A DNA stretch of 63,296 bases from the NCBI RefSeq assembly GCF_024129435.1, contig NZ_JAMXXN010000016.1, forward strand, positions 1 through 63,296. The letters are read 5' to 3'. Of this stretch, positions 1 to 8,149 are shown one piece after another (position 1 is the stretch's first letter; each line of letters opens with the position of its first letter). Origin of the DNA: Acinetobacter lwoffii. Lineage in GTDB: Bacteria; Pseudomonadota; Gammaproteobacteria; Pseudomonadales; Moraxellaceae. Below the pieces are notes generated by a model. The model had not been told where the DNA came from. It saw nothing but the letters and a program-made list of their open reading frames with translations, and made no database searches. The translations under genes and the position numbers were made by a program.

Positions 1-285
1 AACTCGATTTGATAAACTAGCACGCAATTATAAATCTATGCGTATAGCCTGCATATTTATTTGGTGCAAAGCCAAATGAGGACACGCCCTAGAGTAAAAT
101 ACCTAAAAAATCAAACTTGGGAACCCAGGCGTTCAGAACATTTAAGTAGGGTTAAATATTTTTATTAATATTCAATTACTTAGAATTTGTAAAATCGCAC
201 TCGACTAAAGCATAAATGCAAGATTTCTGAGAAATACATATCTTTTCAAAAGGATATGAAAATAAATATAGAACGGAGTTTTACA
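1..285 (+). other. Upstream region of the acyl-CoA ligase gene
   Basis: No coding region is supported here. The stretch is AT-rich and must carry the promoter of the acyl-CoA ligase gene. One 6+7+6 inverted repeat (ATTTGG at 59-64, CCAAAT at 72-77) lies about 210 bases before the start codon. No known operator could be assigned to it, and no convincing -35/-10 pair stands out. Confidence 0.4.
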
Positions 286-1926
286 ATGGTTAGCGCATAT
301 GATGAATTACCGCGTACCCCCGCGAATTTTGTAGCCTTATCACCTTTACGCTATCTTGATCGTGCAGCTTATATCTATCCAAACCAGAACGCGATTATTC
401 ACGGTAAGCGTCGTATTACCTGGCGTGAGAAATACAACCGTTGTCGTCAGTTTGCCAACCAACTCCAAAAATTAGGCATCGGTAAAAATGATACCGTGTC
501 TGTCTTACTGCCTAACGTCCCTGCCATGATCGAAGCGCATTTTGCTGTGCCGATGGCAGGCGCAGTTCTGAATACCTTAAATACCCGTCTGGATGCCAAG
601 ACCCTTGCTTTCATGCTAGAACATGCTGAAAGTAAAGTGTTATTGGTCGATCCTGAATTTACCGCACTTGCGACTGAAGCACTTGCTCTAGTTTCACAAG
701 ACATTTATGTCATTGATGTGGCCGATGTAGAGTTTGAAGGTGAAGATCAACGTATTGGTCAAATTGAATATGAAGAATGGATTGCGCAAGGCGATGCAAA
801 CTTTGAATGGCATCTACCACAAGATGAATGGGATGCCATCAGCTTAAGCTATACCTCTGGAACCACAGGCAACCCGAAAGGCGTGGTCTATCATCATCGC
901 GGTGCCTACATTAACGCAGCCAGTAATATTATTGCCTGTGGCATGACACCACGTGCCACCTATTTATGGACACTGCCGCTATTCCACTGTAATGGTTGGT
1001 GCTTTGCCTGGACCATGGCAGCCAACGGCGGAACCAACGTTTGCTTGCGTAAAGTCGATGCTGAACTGATCTTTAAACTGATTGCCGAACATAAAGTCGA
1101 TTACTTCTGTGGGGCACCGATTGTCCTGTCGATGCTGATTAACACACCTGAAGAGAAAAAGACCAAAATTGATCACCGTGTCGAAGTGATGGTGGCGGGT
1201 GCCGCACCTCCAGCAGCAATCATTGAAGGCATGCGCAATATTGGCATTAACGTAACCCATGTCTACGGCTTGACAGAAACCTACGGTCCTTCTGCACTGT
1301 GCGCATCCCAAGCCGGCTGGAGTGATTTATCTATTCAGGAACAAGCACAGTTGCACTCCCGCCAAGGCGTACCTTATCCATTGCAAGATGGCATGAAAGT
1401 GCTTGATCCGGATACCATGCAGGAAGTGCCACATGATGGTCAGACCATGGGTGAAATCATGTTCCGTGGCAATATCGTGATGAAAGGTTATCTGAAAAAT
1501 CCTGAGGCGACCGCTGAAGCCTTTGCCGGTGGCTGGTTCCATACAGGAGATCTGGCAGTTTGCCAACCGGATGGCTATGCCAAAATTACCGACCGCTCTA
1601 AAGACGTGATTATTTCCGGCGGAGAAAATATTTCTTCACTTGAAGTGGAGGAAGTGCTGTATCAGCATCCGGCGGTGCTGACTGCGGCGGTAGTCGCCAA
1701 GCCTGATCCACGCTGGCAGGAAGTTCCTTGTGCCTTTATCGAACTCAAAGAAGGAAAAAAAGCCACAGAAGAAGAAATTATGGAATTCTGCCGTGAGCAT
1801 CTGGCCCGTTTTAAAGTGCCTAAGGATGTGGTGATTACCGAAATTCCAAAAACTTCGACCGGAAAATTGCAGAAATTTGTTTTACGTGAATGGGCCAAAG
1901 AGCGCGCGCAAGGTGAATTTTCTTAA
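286..1926 (+). CDS. AMP-forming acyl-CoA synthetase (AlkK-like fatty-acid--CoA ligase)
   Basis: The product activates a carboxylic acid, most likely a medium-chain fatty acid, to its CoA thioester through an acyl-adenylate. It is a 546-residue ANL-superfamily enzyme, the same length as I recall for Pseudomonas AlkK. The AMP-binding P-loop YTSGTTGNPKG is at about 189-199, GWFHTGD at 416-422, and the C-terminal catalytic lysine is K527 in STGKLQK. I chose the ATG at 286 because ACGGAG lies 7 bases upstream; an in-frame ATG at 256 would add ten residues of poor quality (MKINIERSFT). The gene stands alone and ends at a strong bidirectional terminator shared with convergent trpB. The substrate is inferred from family resemblance only. 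Confidence 0.9.
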   Translation: MVSAYDELPRTPANFVALSPLRYLDRAAYIYPNQNAIIHGKRRITWREKYNRCRQFANQLQKLGIGKNDTVSVLLPNVPAMIEAHFAVPMAGAVLNTLNTRLDAKTLAFMLEHAESKVLLVDPEFTALATEALALVSQDIYVIDVADVEFEGEDQRIGQIEYEEWIAQGDANFEWHLPQDEWDAISLSYTSGTTGNPKGVVYHHRGAYINAASNIIACGMTPRATYLWTLPLFHCNGWCFAWTMAANGGTNVCLRKVDAELIFKLIAEHKVDYFCGAPIVLSMLINTPEEKKTKIDHRVEVMVAGAAPPAAIIEGMRNIGINVTHVYGLTETYGPSALCASQAGWSDLSIQEQAQLHSRQGVPYPLQDGMKVLDPDTMQEVPHDGQTMGEIMFRGNIVMKGYLKNPEATAEAFAGGWFHTGDLAVCQPDGYAKITDRSKDVIISGGENISSLEVEEVLYQHPAVLTAAVVAKPDPRWQEVPCAFIELKEGKKATEEEIMEFCREHLARFKVPKDVVITEIPKTSTGKLQKFVLREWAKERAQGEFS

Positions 1927-1962
1927 TTCCATACAGGCATGTTTTTTCAAAATCTACTCAAT

Positions 1963-1998
1963 AAAAAATCGTGCTAATTTTTATTAGCACGATTTTTT
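1963..1998. terminator. Bidirectional intrinsic terminator
   Basis: Perfect inverted repeat with 16-base arms (AAAAAATCGTGCTAAT at 1963-1978 and its complement at 1983-1998) around a 4-base loop. An A tract on one side and a T tract on the other let it work both ways, for the acyl-CoA ligase gene (+) and for trpB (-). Confidence 0.9.
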
Positions 1999-2021
1999 AA
2001 CTTATCCTTTTGTGAGATTTA

Positions 2022-2066
2022 ACCTCATCCAACCCTCTCCTATAAGGAGAGGACTTTAAGGAGCTT
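2022..2066. repeat. Pyrimidine/purine-rich palindromic repeat element
   Basis: A CCTCATCCAACCCTCTCC-type element containing the perfect hairpin CCTCTCCT-ATA-AGGAGAGG (2034-2052), followed by GACTTTAAGGAG. It abuts the stop codon of trpB. Its style resembles the larger element at 21260-21335 and the palindrome at 20125-20156, so I take it as a degenerate interspersed repeat. Copy number elsewhere in the genome is unknown from this window. Confidence 0.5.
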
Positions 2067-3309
2067 ACATCTCTACCATTTCCACGCCATCAATACGGGC
2101 AACGGTCATCAAATCTTTATCACCACGACCTGAAACCGTCGCAATAATAATTTGATCTTTATCCATGGTCGGTGCAAGTTTAGTGACATAAGCCATAGCA
2201 TGTGCGCTTTCTAACGCCGGAATAATGCCTTCAATCTTGGTCAAGTCGCGGAAACCCTGTAAAGCTTCCTGATCATTGATCGGCACGTATTTCACGCGAT
2301 CCATATCTTTCAGGAAGCTATGTTCCGGACCCACACCCGGATAATCCAGACCTGCAGAAATTGAATGGGTTTCGATAATCTGACCTTGTGCATCCGACAT
2401 TAAATAAGTACGGTTGCCATGCAGTACACCGACATGACCGGCATTCAACGGCGCAGAGTGCTTGCCTGATTCAATCCCATGACCTGCTGCTTCAACACCA
2501 TACATTTTCACATCTTGGTCATTCAGGAATGGATAGAACAAGCCCATGGCATTGGATCCACCACCGACACATGCCACTAGGGCATCTGGTAAACGGCCAG
2601 CCTGTTCCAGAATCTGACGGCGTGCTTCACGACCAATGATCGACTGGAAATCACGAACCAGTTGCGGATATGGATGTGGACCTGCCACGGTACCAATGAC
2701 GTAGTAAGTTGAATCAACATTGGTCACCCAATCACGCATGGCTTCGTTCATGGCATCTTTTAATGTTTTGGAGCCACTTTCTACCGGCACAACCGTCGCA
2801 CCTAATAAACGCATACGGTAGACGTTCATCGCCTGACGTTTTACATCGTCTGCGCCCATGAATACTACGCATTCAAGACCTAAACGTGCTGCAATTGTTG
2901 CCGTTGCTACACCATGCTGGCCTGCACCTGTTTCGGCAATAATACGTTTCTTGCCGGAAAGCTTCGCCAGTAAGGCCTGACCGATTGTGTTATTTACTTT
3001 GTGCGAACCGGTATGGTTCAGGTCTTCACGTTTCAGGTAAATCTGTGCGCCACCCAACTCTTTCGACCATCGTTCAGCATGATATAAAGGACTCGGACGA
3101 CCGACGTAAAACGCCATGTCACGGTCAAATTCTGCCAAAAACTGCGCATCATCTTTCATACGGAAATAGAGCTTTTCCAAGTCTTCTAAAGCCGCCATGA
3201 GTGTTTCTGACACAAAACGTCCGCCATGAATACCGAAATGCCCGCGTTCATCCGGGAATTGGGTATAGTCAACTGCCTGACTGTTCTGGCTAGTACTTTG
3301 CTGATCCAC
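2065..3309 (-). CDS. trpB: Tryptophan synthase beta chain
   Basis: Catalyses condensation of indole with serine to tryptophan, the last step of the pathway, with TrpA as partner in an alpha2-beta2 complex in the cytosol. The 414-residue protein carries the PLP lysine K104 in [10 protein letters not shown] and the phosphate-binding loop GGGSNAMG at 249-256, and is close to family length. The start codon is GTG at 3309 with AAGGAG 7 bases upstream; this site lies inside the end of trpF, so the two reading frames overlap by 20 bases and are probably translationally coupled. trpA does not follow: the next element is a repeat and a terminator. Confidence 0.97.
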   Translation of the reverse strand: MDQQSTSQNSQAVDYTQFPDERGHFGIHGGRFVSETLMAALEDLEKLYFRMKDDAQFLAEFDRDMAFYVGRPSPLYHAERWSKELGGAQIYLKREDLNHTGSHKVNNTIGQALLAKLSGKKRIIAETGAGQHGVATATIAARLGLECVVFMGADDVKRQAMNVYRMRLLGATVVPVESGSKTLKDAMNEAMRDWVTNVDSTYYVIGTVAGPHPYPQLVRDFQSIIGREARRQILEQAGRLPDALVACVGGGSNAMGLFYPFLNDQDVKMYGVEAAGHGIESGKHSAPLNAGHVGVLHGNRTYLMSDAQGQIIETHSISAGLDYPGVGPEHSFLKDMDRVKYVPINDQEALQGFRDLTKIEGIIPALESAHAMAYVTKLAPTMDKDQIIIATVSGRGDKDLMTVARIDGVEMVEM

Positions 3310-3934
3310 GATGGACTCCTTGCATAAAGCGTTCTATGAGTTGTTGGTCTTTAATACCTTTTGCGGACTCGACACCGCCACTCACATCCACGGCATAGGC
3401 CTGTGTGGTGAGAATTGCCTGTTCGATATTGTCAGGATTTAAACCGCCTGCCAAGACCAAGGGAAGATTGAGTTTGGGAAATGTATCCCAATCGAAGCTG
3501 TGCCCTGTGCCGCCTTTCAGGTCAGGATGCCATGCGTCTAATAGTACTGCACTTGCGCCTGCATCTTGATAACGCTGAATTTCTGCAACCACATCCAGAT
3601 CAGGTTGCACCTGAATGGCTTTATACCAGCGGCGTCCGACCTGCTGGGCGATGGCCTGACATTGTTCAGGTGTTTCATCGCCATGAAATTGCAAAATATC
3701 GAGCGGAACGGTTTTAAGAATATGCTGAATTTCATCTGCGCGACTATTCACAAATAAGCCCACCGCCTGTACATAAGCTGGAACTGACCGGATCAGGATT
3801 TCAGCCTGCTCTAAAGTAACATGGCGTGGACTCGGTGGATAAAATACAAATCCTATCGCGTCACAGCCGGCATTGACTACGGCATGTACATCTTCAACTC
3901 GGGTGATTCCACAAATTTTGGCACGGGTTCGCAT
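3290..3934 (-). CDS. trpF: Phosphoribosylanthranilate isomerase
   Basis: Isomerises N-(5'-phosphoribosyl)anthranilate to the 1-deoxyribulose form in tryptophan synthesis. The 214-residue TIM-barrel protein has the expected catalytic pair: Cys8 in AKICGIT and Asp133 in AVLLDAW. The glycine-rich phosphate-binding ends GGLNPDN and VDVSGGVE are present near the C-terminus. The gene is first in a trpF-trpB operon and overlaps trpB by 20 bases. Free-standing TrpF (not fused to TrpC) is normal in this genus. It faces away from the cobalamin riboswitch across a gap of about 120 bases. Confidence 0.97.
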   Translation of the reverse strand: MRTRAKICGITRVEDVHAVVNAGCDAIGFVFYPPSPRHVTLEQAEILIRSVPAYVQAVGLFVNSRADEIQHILKTVPLDILQFHGDETPEQCQAIAQQVGRRWYKAIQVQPDLDVVAEIQRYQDAGASAVLLDAWHPDLKGGTGHSFDWDTFPKLNLPLVLAGGLNPDNIEQAILTTQAYAVDVSGGVESAKGIKDQQLIERFMQGVHRGSAKY

Positions 3935-4050
3935 ATTATGTTGGCTCTAGATCTACCAATGTATTGAACAATCTATAAGATTGGGGCAAATCATTGTAAT
4001 GCAATTTTTCTGACTTGCGTAAAGTTCATCTGGATTATTCTCTATGCAGA

Positions 4051-4079
4051 TTGTATATAACTCATACTGACTTTATACT
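4051..4079 (+). promoter_or_regulatory. Predicted sigma-70 promoter of the btuB riboswitch transcript
   Basis: TTGTAT (4051-4056), a 17-base spacer and TATACT (4074-4079) form a near-consensus -35/-10 pair. It would start transcription just before the cobalamin aptamer. Read from sequence only; no start site is mapped. Confidence 0.6.
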
Positions 4080-4084
4080 GCGCT

Positions 4085-4320
4085 CACTTTGCAGCAAGTC
4101 CAAGCCTTCAGGCTTTAGGGAAGCTGGTGTAAATCCAGCACTGCCCCCGCAACGGTAAAAAATGAAACGTCTATCAATTTAAACTCTTCGGTTTACACCA
4201 CTGCATCTTGATGTGGGAAGGTGGATATACAGCAAAGTCGCTGCTTTGCACATTTAAGTCCGGAAACCTGCTTGTTGTGTTCTATAACTCAATCATTCAC
4301 GGGGAAGTGAATGTAGGGAG
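4085..4320 (+). promoter_or_regulatory. Cobalamin riboswitch upstream of btuB
   Basis: The leader contains the hallmark B12-box core (GGGAAGCTGGTGTAAATCC, then AGCACTGCCCCCGCAACGGTAA) at about 4118-4156 and the closing AAGTCCGGAAACCTGC at 4256-4271, about 100 bases later, as in adenosylcobalamin riboswitches. After the aptamer a 7-bp hairpin, CATTCAC at 4294-4300 with GTGAATG at 4307-4313, sits immediately before the ribosome-binding site TAGGGAG (4314-4320). There is no poly-U tract, so control is probably at translation. The location before btuB fits: plentiful cobalamin should shut off the B12 receptor. The exact aptamer ends are approximate. Confidence 0.93.
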
Positions 4321-4327
4321 CTTTAAC

Positions 4328-6151
4328 ATGTCACTTCATTGTCAACCTACTGCCTTAGTAGGTGCGATCGCACTTGCGTTGGGTACCACTTCATCTGTTT
4401 TTGCTAACGAGCAAAAAGTTGCGAAAGCATCTTTAGATACCATTGTGGTCACGGCATCACGCAGCGAACAAAATATTGAAAATGTGCCGATGCGTCTAAA
4501 TGTGATTGATGAAAAAACGATTCAACAATCCCCTATTGCTGACTTACCTTCATTATTAACGAAAGAAGCAGCGCTATCAGTCAAACAAGTGGGTGGCTAT
4601 GGTCAACCAGCTTCAATTTTCTTGCGTGGCAGCAATGCCGCACATACCTTAATTTTACAAGATGGTATGCGCTCCAATACCGCAACTGTTGCAGGTACAA
4701 ATTTACATTTAATTGATACGACAGACATTAAGCAAATTGAAATTCTAAAAGGCCCTGCATCGGTACAATATGGTACTGATGCAATTGGAGGTGTAATTCA
4801 ACTCATTTCCAAAACACCGACAGAAAATAGTGCGTTTACAACGGTCGAAGTCGGTGAAAAAAATACCTACAAATCACTTGTCGGTGTTGATGCTGCTGAA
4901 AATGGCTATTACGCCCAAATTCGTGGGCAACGCCTAGAAACAGATGGTGACCAAATTATTAGCAATCAAGCTAAAAAAGCAGGTTTCGATCAAAAAGGCT
5001 ATTCAGCGAAATTAGGCGTTGATCAAGACAACTTTGGATTGTCAGCGGAATTTAAAGAAAATGAAGGTCACGGCGACTACTTCTCTTATGGTGCACCAGA
5101 AGCTTATGATTTCACCAATCGCCTTTATAATATTAAAGGTTATTTTAAGCTTAATCCAAATTTAGTGTGGGAAACTCGCCTATCACAATTTGAAGATGAA
5201 TACGTAATTGTACAAAGCGCTTATCCATCGACTGTAATCACTGAACAACAAGAAATAGATTCCAATATTCAATGGCAAATCAACGCCGAGCATAAACTTC
5301 TTGCGGGTGTACATTACAATAAGACAGAAGCTGAAAGTTTAAACACCTTTAAAGATGAAAATGATAGCACTGGCTATTATTTACAGCACCAATATCAAAA
5401 TGATGTCATCAGCACCCAAGCGGGTATTCGAGTTGAAGACAATCAGCAATTTGGTACACATAGTGTAGGACAACTCGCTGTTCGACATACCCTAAGCCCT
5501 ACATCAAGTATTTATGCCAATGTCGGAACAGCATTTCGTGCCCCAGTTGTCGGGCAAATTATTAGTGAACCCGCTTGGTGGGGCGGTAATCCTGACCTAC
5601 AACCAGAAGAAAGTGTATCTTATGAAATTGGTTTTGATCATCTAATCACCCCATCAATGACATTATACGGTTCTGCTTTTCAAACCCAAGTCGACAATAT
5701 TATGGTCTCTAACGGAGATACCAACTGGGTATTTGAAAATATGGACAGCGCCACCTTTAATGGTGCTGAATTGGGTTTAAAATTGACACAAGATGACTTC
5801 TATGCCAATGCTGAATATGCGTATATTCAAGCTAAGAACGATGATAAAGATAAAGATTTGCCAAATCGCCCACGCCAAAACTTCAACCTAACCTTGGGTT
5901 GGGATAATGGTCAGTATGGTGCGTCCACGTCTTTAGTAGCTAAAGGTAAATCTAAGGAGGATAAAGGCCTTATTCCAGGCTATGCAGTCATTGATATGAA
6001 TGCCTATTGGCAAGTGAATCCTCACTTAAAAACCTTTGTGAATATTCGTAACCTAGGTGATACCAATTACAAAACAGCATTTAATGATGCCACATCTTAT
6101 TACATTGCCAGTGACCGCCTCGCTTCTATTGGAATCACTTTTAAATACTAA
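4328..6151 (+). CDS. btuB: TonB-dependent vitamin B12 outer-membrane receptor
   Basis: A 607-residue outer-membrane beta-barrel importer, assigned to cobalamin because a cobalamin riboswitch precedes it. It has a signal peptide (cleavage near VFA-NEQ, about residue 26), a TonB-box-like DTIVVTASR at about 37-45, a plug domain with ILKGPASVQYGTDAIGGVIQ, and a barrel ending in aromatic FKY. I chose ATG 4328, after GGGAG, over the in-frame ATG at 4208, which lies inside the riboswitch. Codon usage looks more AT-rich than in neighbouring genes. It is closed by its own terminator and followed by the cobalamin adenosyltransferase, so both genes serve B12 use. Confidence 0.93.
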   Translation: MSLHCQPTALVGAIALALGTTSSVFANEQKVAKASLDTIVVTASRSEQNIENVPMRLNVIDEKTIQQSPIADLPSLLTKEAALSVKQVGGYGQPASIFLRGSNAAHTLILQDGMRSNTATVAGTNLHLIDTTDIKQIEILKGPASVQYGTDAIGGVIQLISKTPTENSAFTTVEVGEKNTYKSLVGVDAAENGYYAQIRGQRLETDGDQIISNQAKKAGFDQKGYSAKLGVDQDNFGLSAEFKENEGHGDYFSYGAPEAYDFTNRLYNIKGYFKLNPNLVWETRLSQFEDEYVIVQSAYPSTVITEQQEIDSNIQWQINAEHKLLAGVHYNKTEAESLNTFKDENDSTGYYLQHQYQNDVISTQAGIRVEDNQQFGTHSVGQLAVRHTLSPTSSIYANVGTAFRAPVVGQIISEPAWWGGNPDLQPEESVSYEIGFDHLITPSMTLYGSAFQTQVDNIMVSNGDTNWVFENMDSATFNGAELGLKLTQDDFYANAEYAYIQAKNDDKDKDLPNRPRQNFNLTLGWDNGQYGASTSLVAKGKSKEDKGLIPGYAVIDMNAYWQVNPHLKTFVNIRNLGDTNYKTAFNDATSYYIASDRLASIGITFKY

Positions 6152-6190
6152 GCTCTAAACAGCAAAAAACTTTAAAACAGCGCAGTTTAT

Positions 6191-6222
6191 GGATAATGTT
6201 ATGACCGACATTATCCTTTTTT
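6191..6222 (+). terminator. Intrinsic terminator after btuB
   Basis: GGATAATGT (6191-6199) pairs with ACATTATCC (6208-6216) and is followed by TTTTTT. It separates btuB from the adenosyltransferase gene, which therefore needs its own promoter or read-through. Confidence 0.8.
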
Positions 6223-6253
6223 ATTATCTTCATTAAAAATTCAAGGAACACAT

Positions 6254-6838
6254 ATGGGCCACCGTTTAAGTAAAATCTACACGCGCACAGGCGATTCGGG
6301 TACTACAGGGCTTGGTGATGGCTCACGCGTTGCCAAAGATGACTTGCGTATTACCGCGCTGGGTGATGTCGATGAACTGAATGCCGTGATTGGCGTATTA
6401 CGTACACAAATTTCAGCAAGTAACATTGAAGATCAAGCCGCTTGGGATAAATCTTTAAGCCTGATCCAACACTGGTTATTCGATCTTGGTGGTGAAGTCT
6501 GTATTCCAGGTTTTAATCTGGTGCAACCGGTATCAATTGAGTTTTTAGAAAATGATATCGACCGCATGAATGAAGCGTTGCCGATGTTAAAAGACTTTAT
6601 TCTGCCTGCCGGAACGCTGGTATGCAGCTTTGCCCATCAGGCGCGTGCAGTCTGCCGTCGTGCAGAACGCAGCGTAATGTCGGTACATCACCGTGACCAA
6701 AATATTCAGGCAGCGTCACTGCAACTACTTAACCGTTTATCGGACTGGTTATTTGTAGCATCACGCACCCTGCAACGCGCTGAAGGCGGTTCCGAAGTGC
6801 TGTGGCAAAAAAATATCAATGACAGCATCGAAAAGTAA
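6254..6838 (+). CDS. Cob(I)alamin adenosyltransferase, PduO type
   Basis: Transfers the adenosyl group of ATP to cob(I)alamin to make coenzyme B12. The 194-residue helical protein shows the PduO-family N-terminal ATP motif TRTGDSGTTGL at about 9-19, the DVDELNA segment near residue 40, and the C-terminal RRAERSV and NRLSDWLFVASR signatures. Length fits the family. The start ATG follows AAGGAACACAT. It lies 100 bases after btuB, across a terminator; the pairing suggests salvage of imported corrinoid. It is not the CobA or EutT type, which lack these motifs. Confidence 0.93.
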   Translation: MGHRLSKIYTRTGDSGTTGLGDGSRVAKDDLRITALGDVDELNAVIGVLRTQISASNIEDQAAWDKSLSLIQHWLFDLGGEVCIPGFNLVQPVSIEFLENDIDRMNEALPMLKDFILPAGTLVCSFAHQARAVCRRAERSVMSVHHRDQNIQAASLQLLNRLSDWLFVASRTLQRAEGGSEVLWQKNINDSIEK

Positions 6839-6870
6839 AATTATGTTTCAAGTTAGCATCTAAAAATACA

Positions 6871-6906
6871 CGTCAGATGTCTCTTGATTTTACAGAGCAT
6901 CTGACG
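6871..6906. other. Strong stem-loop without U tract
   Basis: CGTCAGATG (6871-6879) pairs with CATCTGACG (6898-6906), and an inner CTCT/AGAG pair extends the stem across a one-base bulge to 13 bp. Neither side has a T run, so it is not a standard intrinsic terminator. It lies between the adenosyltransferase and glycerophosphodiesterase genes and may stabilise the 3' end of the upstream mRNA. Confidence 0.55.
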
Positions 6907-6980
6907 AAAATAGAAAGTGTCATCCTTCTGTCACGTAGCCCTCGCAAAATGAACTTAACTTTCCCACTCATGAGCATCTT

Positions 6981-7694
6981 ATGCGCATAATTGGTCATCG
7001 TGGTGCACGTGGTGAAGCCCCTGAAAATACCTTGGGCGGTTTTCAATATATTCAGGAGATCGGCATTCGCGCCGTTGAGTTTGATGTTCGTCAGCTCAAA
7101 GACAATGCCTTAATCATCATGCATGATGATGACTTTGTGCGTACCACCGGTTTGCAGAAGCATCTATACGAGTGTAACCGTCAAGATCTTACCCAATATA
7201 ATCACGCAGTGGCCTGGTCAGAATGGAATAAAATCGAAGCGACCCCACTGCTCGATCAAACCTTAAATGTCATTCGAAATTTCGAGCATATTGAAGTCGA
7301 AATTAAAAGCGTAACATCTGAAGCAGCAGCTGAGAAAATCGCGTTTGAAGTCGAACAGCAATTACAAGGCTATGAGCAGGCAGCCATTATTACCAGCTTT
7401 GATGCCAAAATTCTGGATGCATTTAAACAGCAAAACTCACGTTTAAAACGTGGTTTATTGATTGAGACCGATGTCAAACATCAAGCTATTGATCAGGCGC
7501 TGGAACTGGGATGCTGTCATATTGGCTGGATGGATGAACTGGCCAGTAAAGACCTGATTCAAGCCACGCAGGCTGCCGAGTTGAATATCAGTGTCTGGAC
7601 AGTGAATGATGTGACCCGAGCTAAACAGCTGCGAGACTGGGGCATTCAGGGGCTGATTACCGATTATCCAAAATTGATGCTGCAACAACTCTGA
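6981..7694 (+). CDS. Glycerophosphodiester phosphodiesterase
   Basis: Hydrolyses glycerophosphodiesters to glycerol-3-phosphate and an alcohol. The 237-residue protein is a GDPD-family TIM barrel: N-terminal HRGARGEAPENT with the catalytic His and metal ligands, EFDVRQLKDN, the second catalytic His in MHDDD, and EVEIKS in the middle. The C-terminal VWTVND and GLITDYP motifs are typical. There is no signal peptide, so it is likely cytosolic (UgpQ-like) rather than periplasmic (GlpQ-like). It is a single gene with intergenic regions on both sides. Confidence 0.92.
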   Translation: MRIIGHRGARGEAPENTLGGFQYIQEIGIRAVEFDVRQLKDNALIIMHDDDFVRTTGLQKHLYECNRQDLTQYNHAVAWSEWNKIEATPLLDQTLNVIRNFEHIEVEIKSVTSEAAAEKIAFEVEQQLQGYEQAAIITSFDAKILDAFKQQNSRLKRGLLIETDVKHQAIDQALELGCCHIGWMDELASKDLIQATQAAELNISVWTVNDVTRAKQLRDWGIQGLITDYPKLMLQQL

Positions 7695-8149
7695 ACAATT
7701 TCTCTTAAAATAATCTCTCTTAGCCTTAATTGATCTAGGTATTTCTTAATCCAGTTCATTTCGACAATACAATAATGAAAGTGTGAATGTTCCTTAATCA
7801 GATTTTATTTGAAAGTGAGCTTAAGTTGCCCAACACGTATATTCTGCAAATTCTCTAATAATATTGTAGAAATTATGAACAATGATTTTCCTCCGATTCA
7901 TTCGGTTTCAATTTTCTGAAAGAGTGATAATCCTCAGTCACTTAGTCGGAAATCAGAGCCTGTCTACGCTCGCAAAATGGTCACTTCTGCCCTACTTATT
8001 CTGTTACCGACAAGTACAATACAACCGTACAATAATGCTAGTGATGCCTTAGGGCACATGCTAATATGGACAAGATAGGCTGCTGTTAAAACCAACAGTA
8101 GTTTCTGCTTTTTGTTATACCTTCCGAGGTTCTAGGAGTGCTGTTGGAG
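7695..8149 (+). other. Long leader/intergenic region before the desaturase gene
   Basis: A 455-base stretch without a supportable gene. It contains a direct repeat GTACAATA (8014-8021 and 8027-8034, 13-base period) and a similar ACAATACAATAATG at about 7763. A CTGCTGTT...AACAGTAG hairpin (about 8081-8102) lies near the desaturase start. The length and the repeats suggest regulation of the desaturase gene; no known operator was recognised. Confidence 0.45.

Noticed and set aside
59..77. ATTTGG-N7-CCAAAT inverted repeat as a fatty-acid regulator site
   Set aside because: It is 210 bases from the gene, has the wrong spacing for FadR, and short AT-rich repeats of this kind are expected by chance.
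4208..4327. Upstream ATG at 4208 as the start of btuB
   Set aside because: It lies inside the cobalamin aptamer and gives a 40-residue extension without signal-peptide features; ATG 4328 has a good ribosome-binding site and signal peptide.
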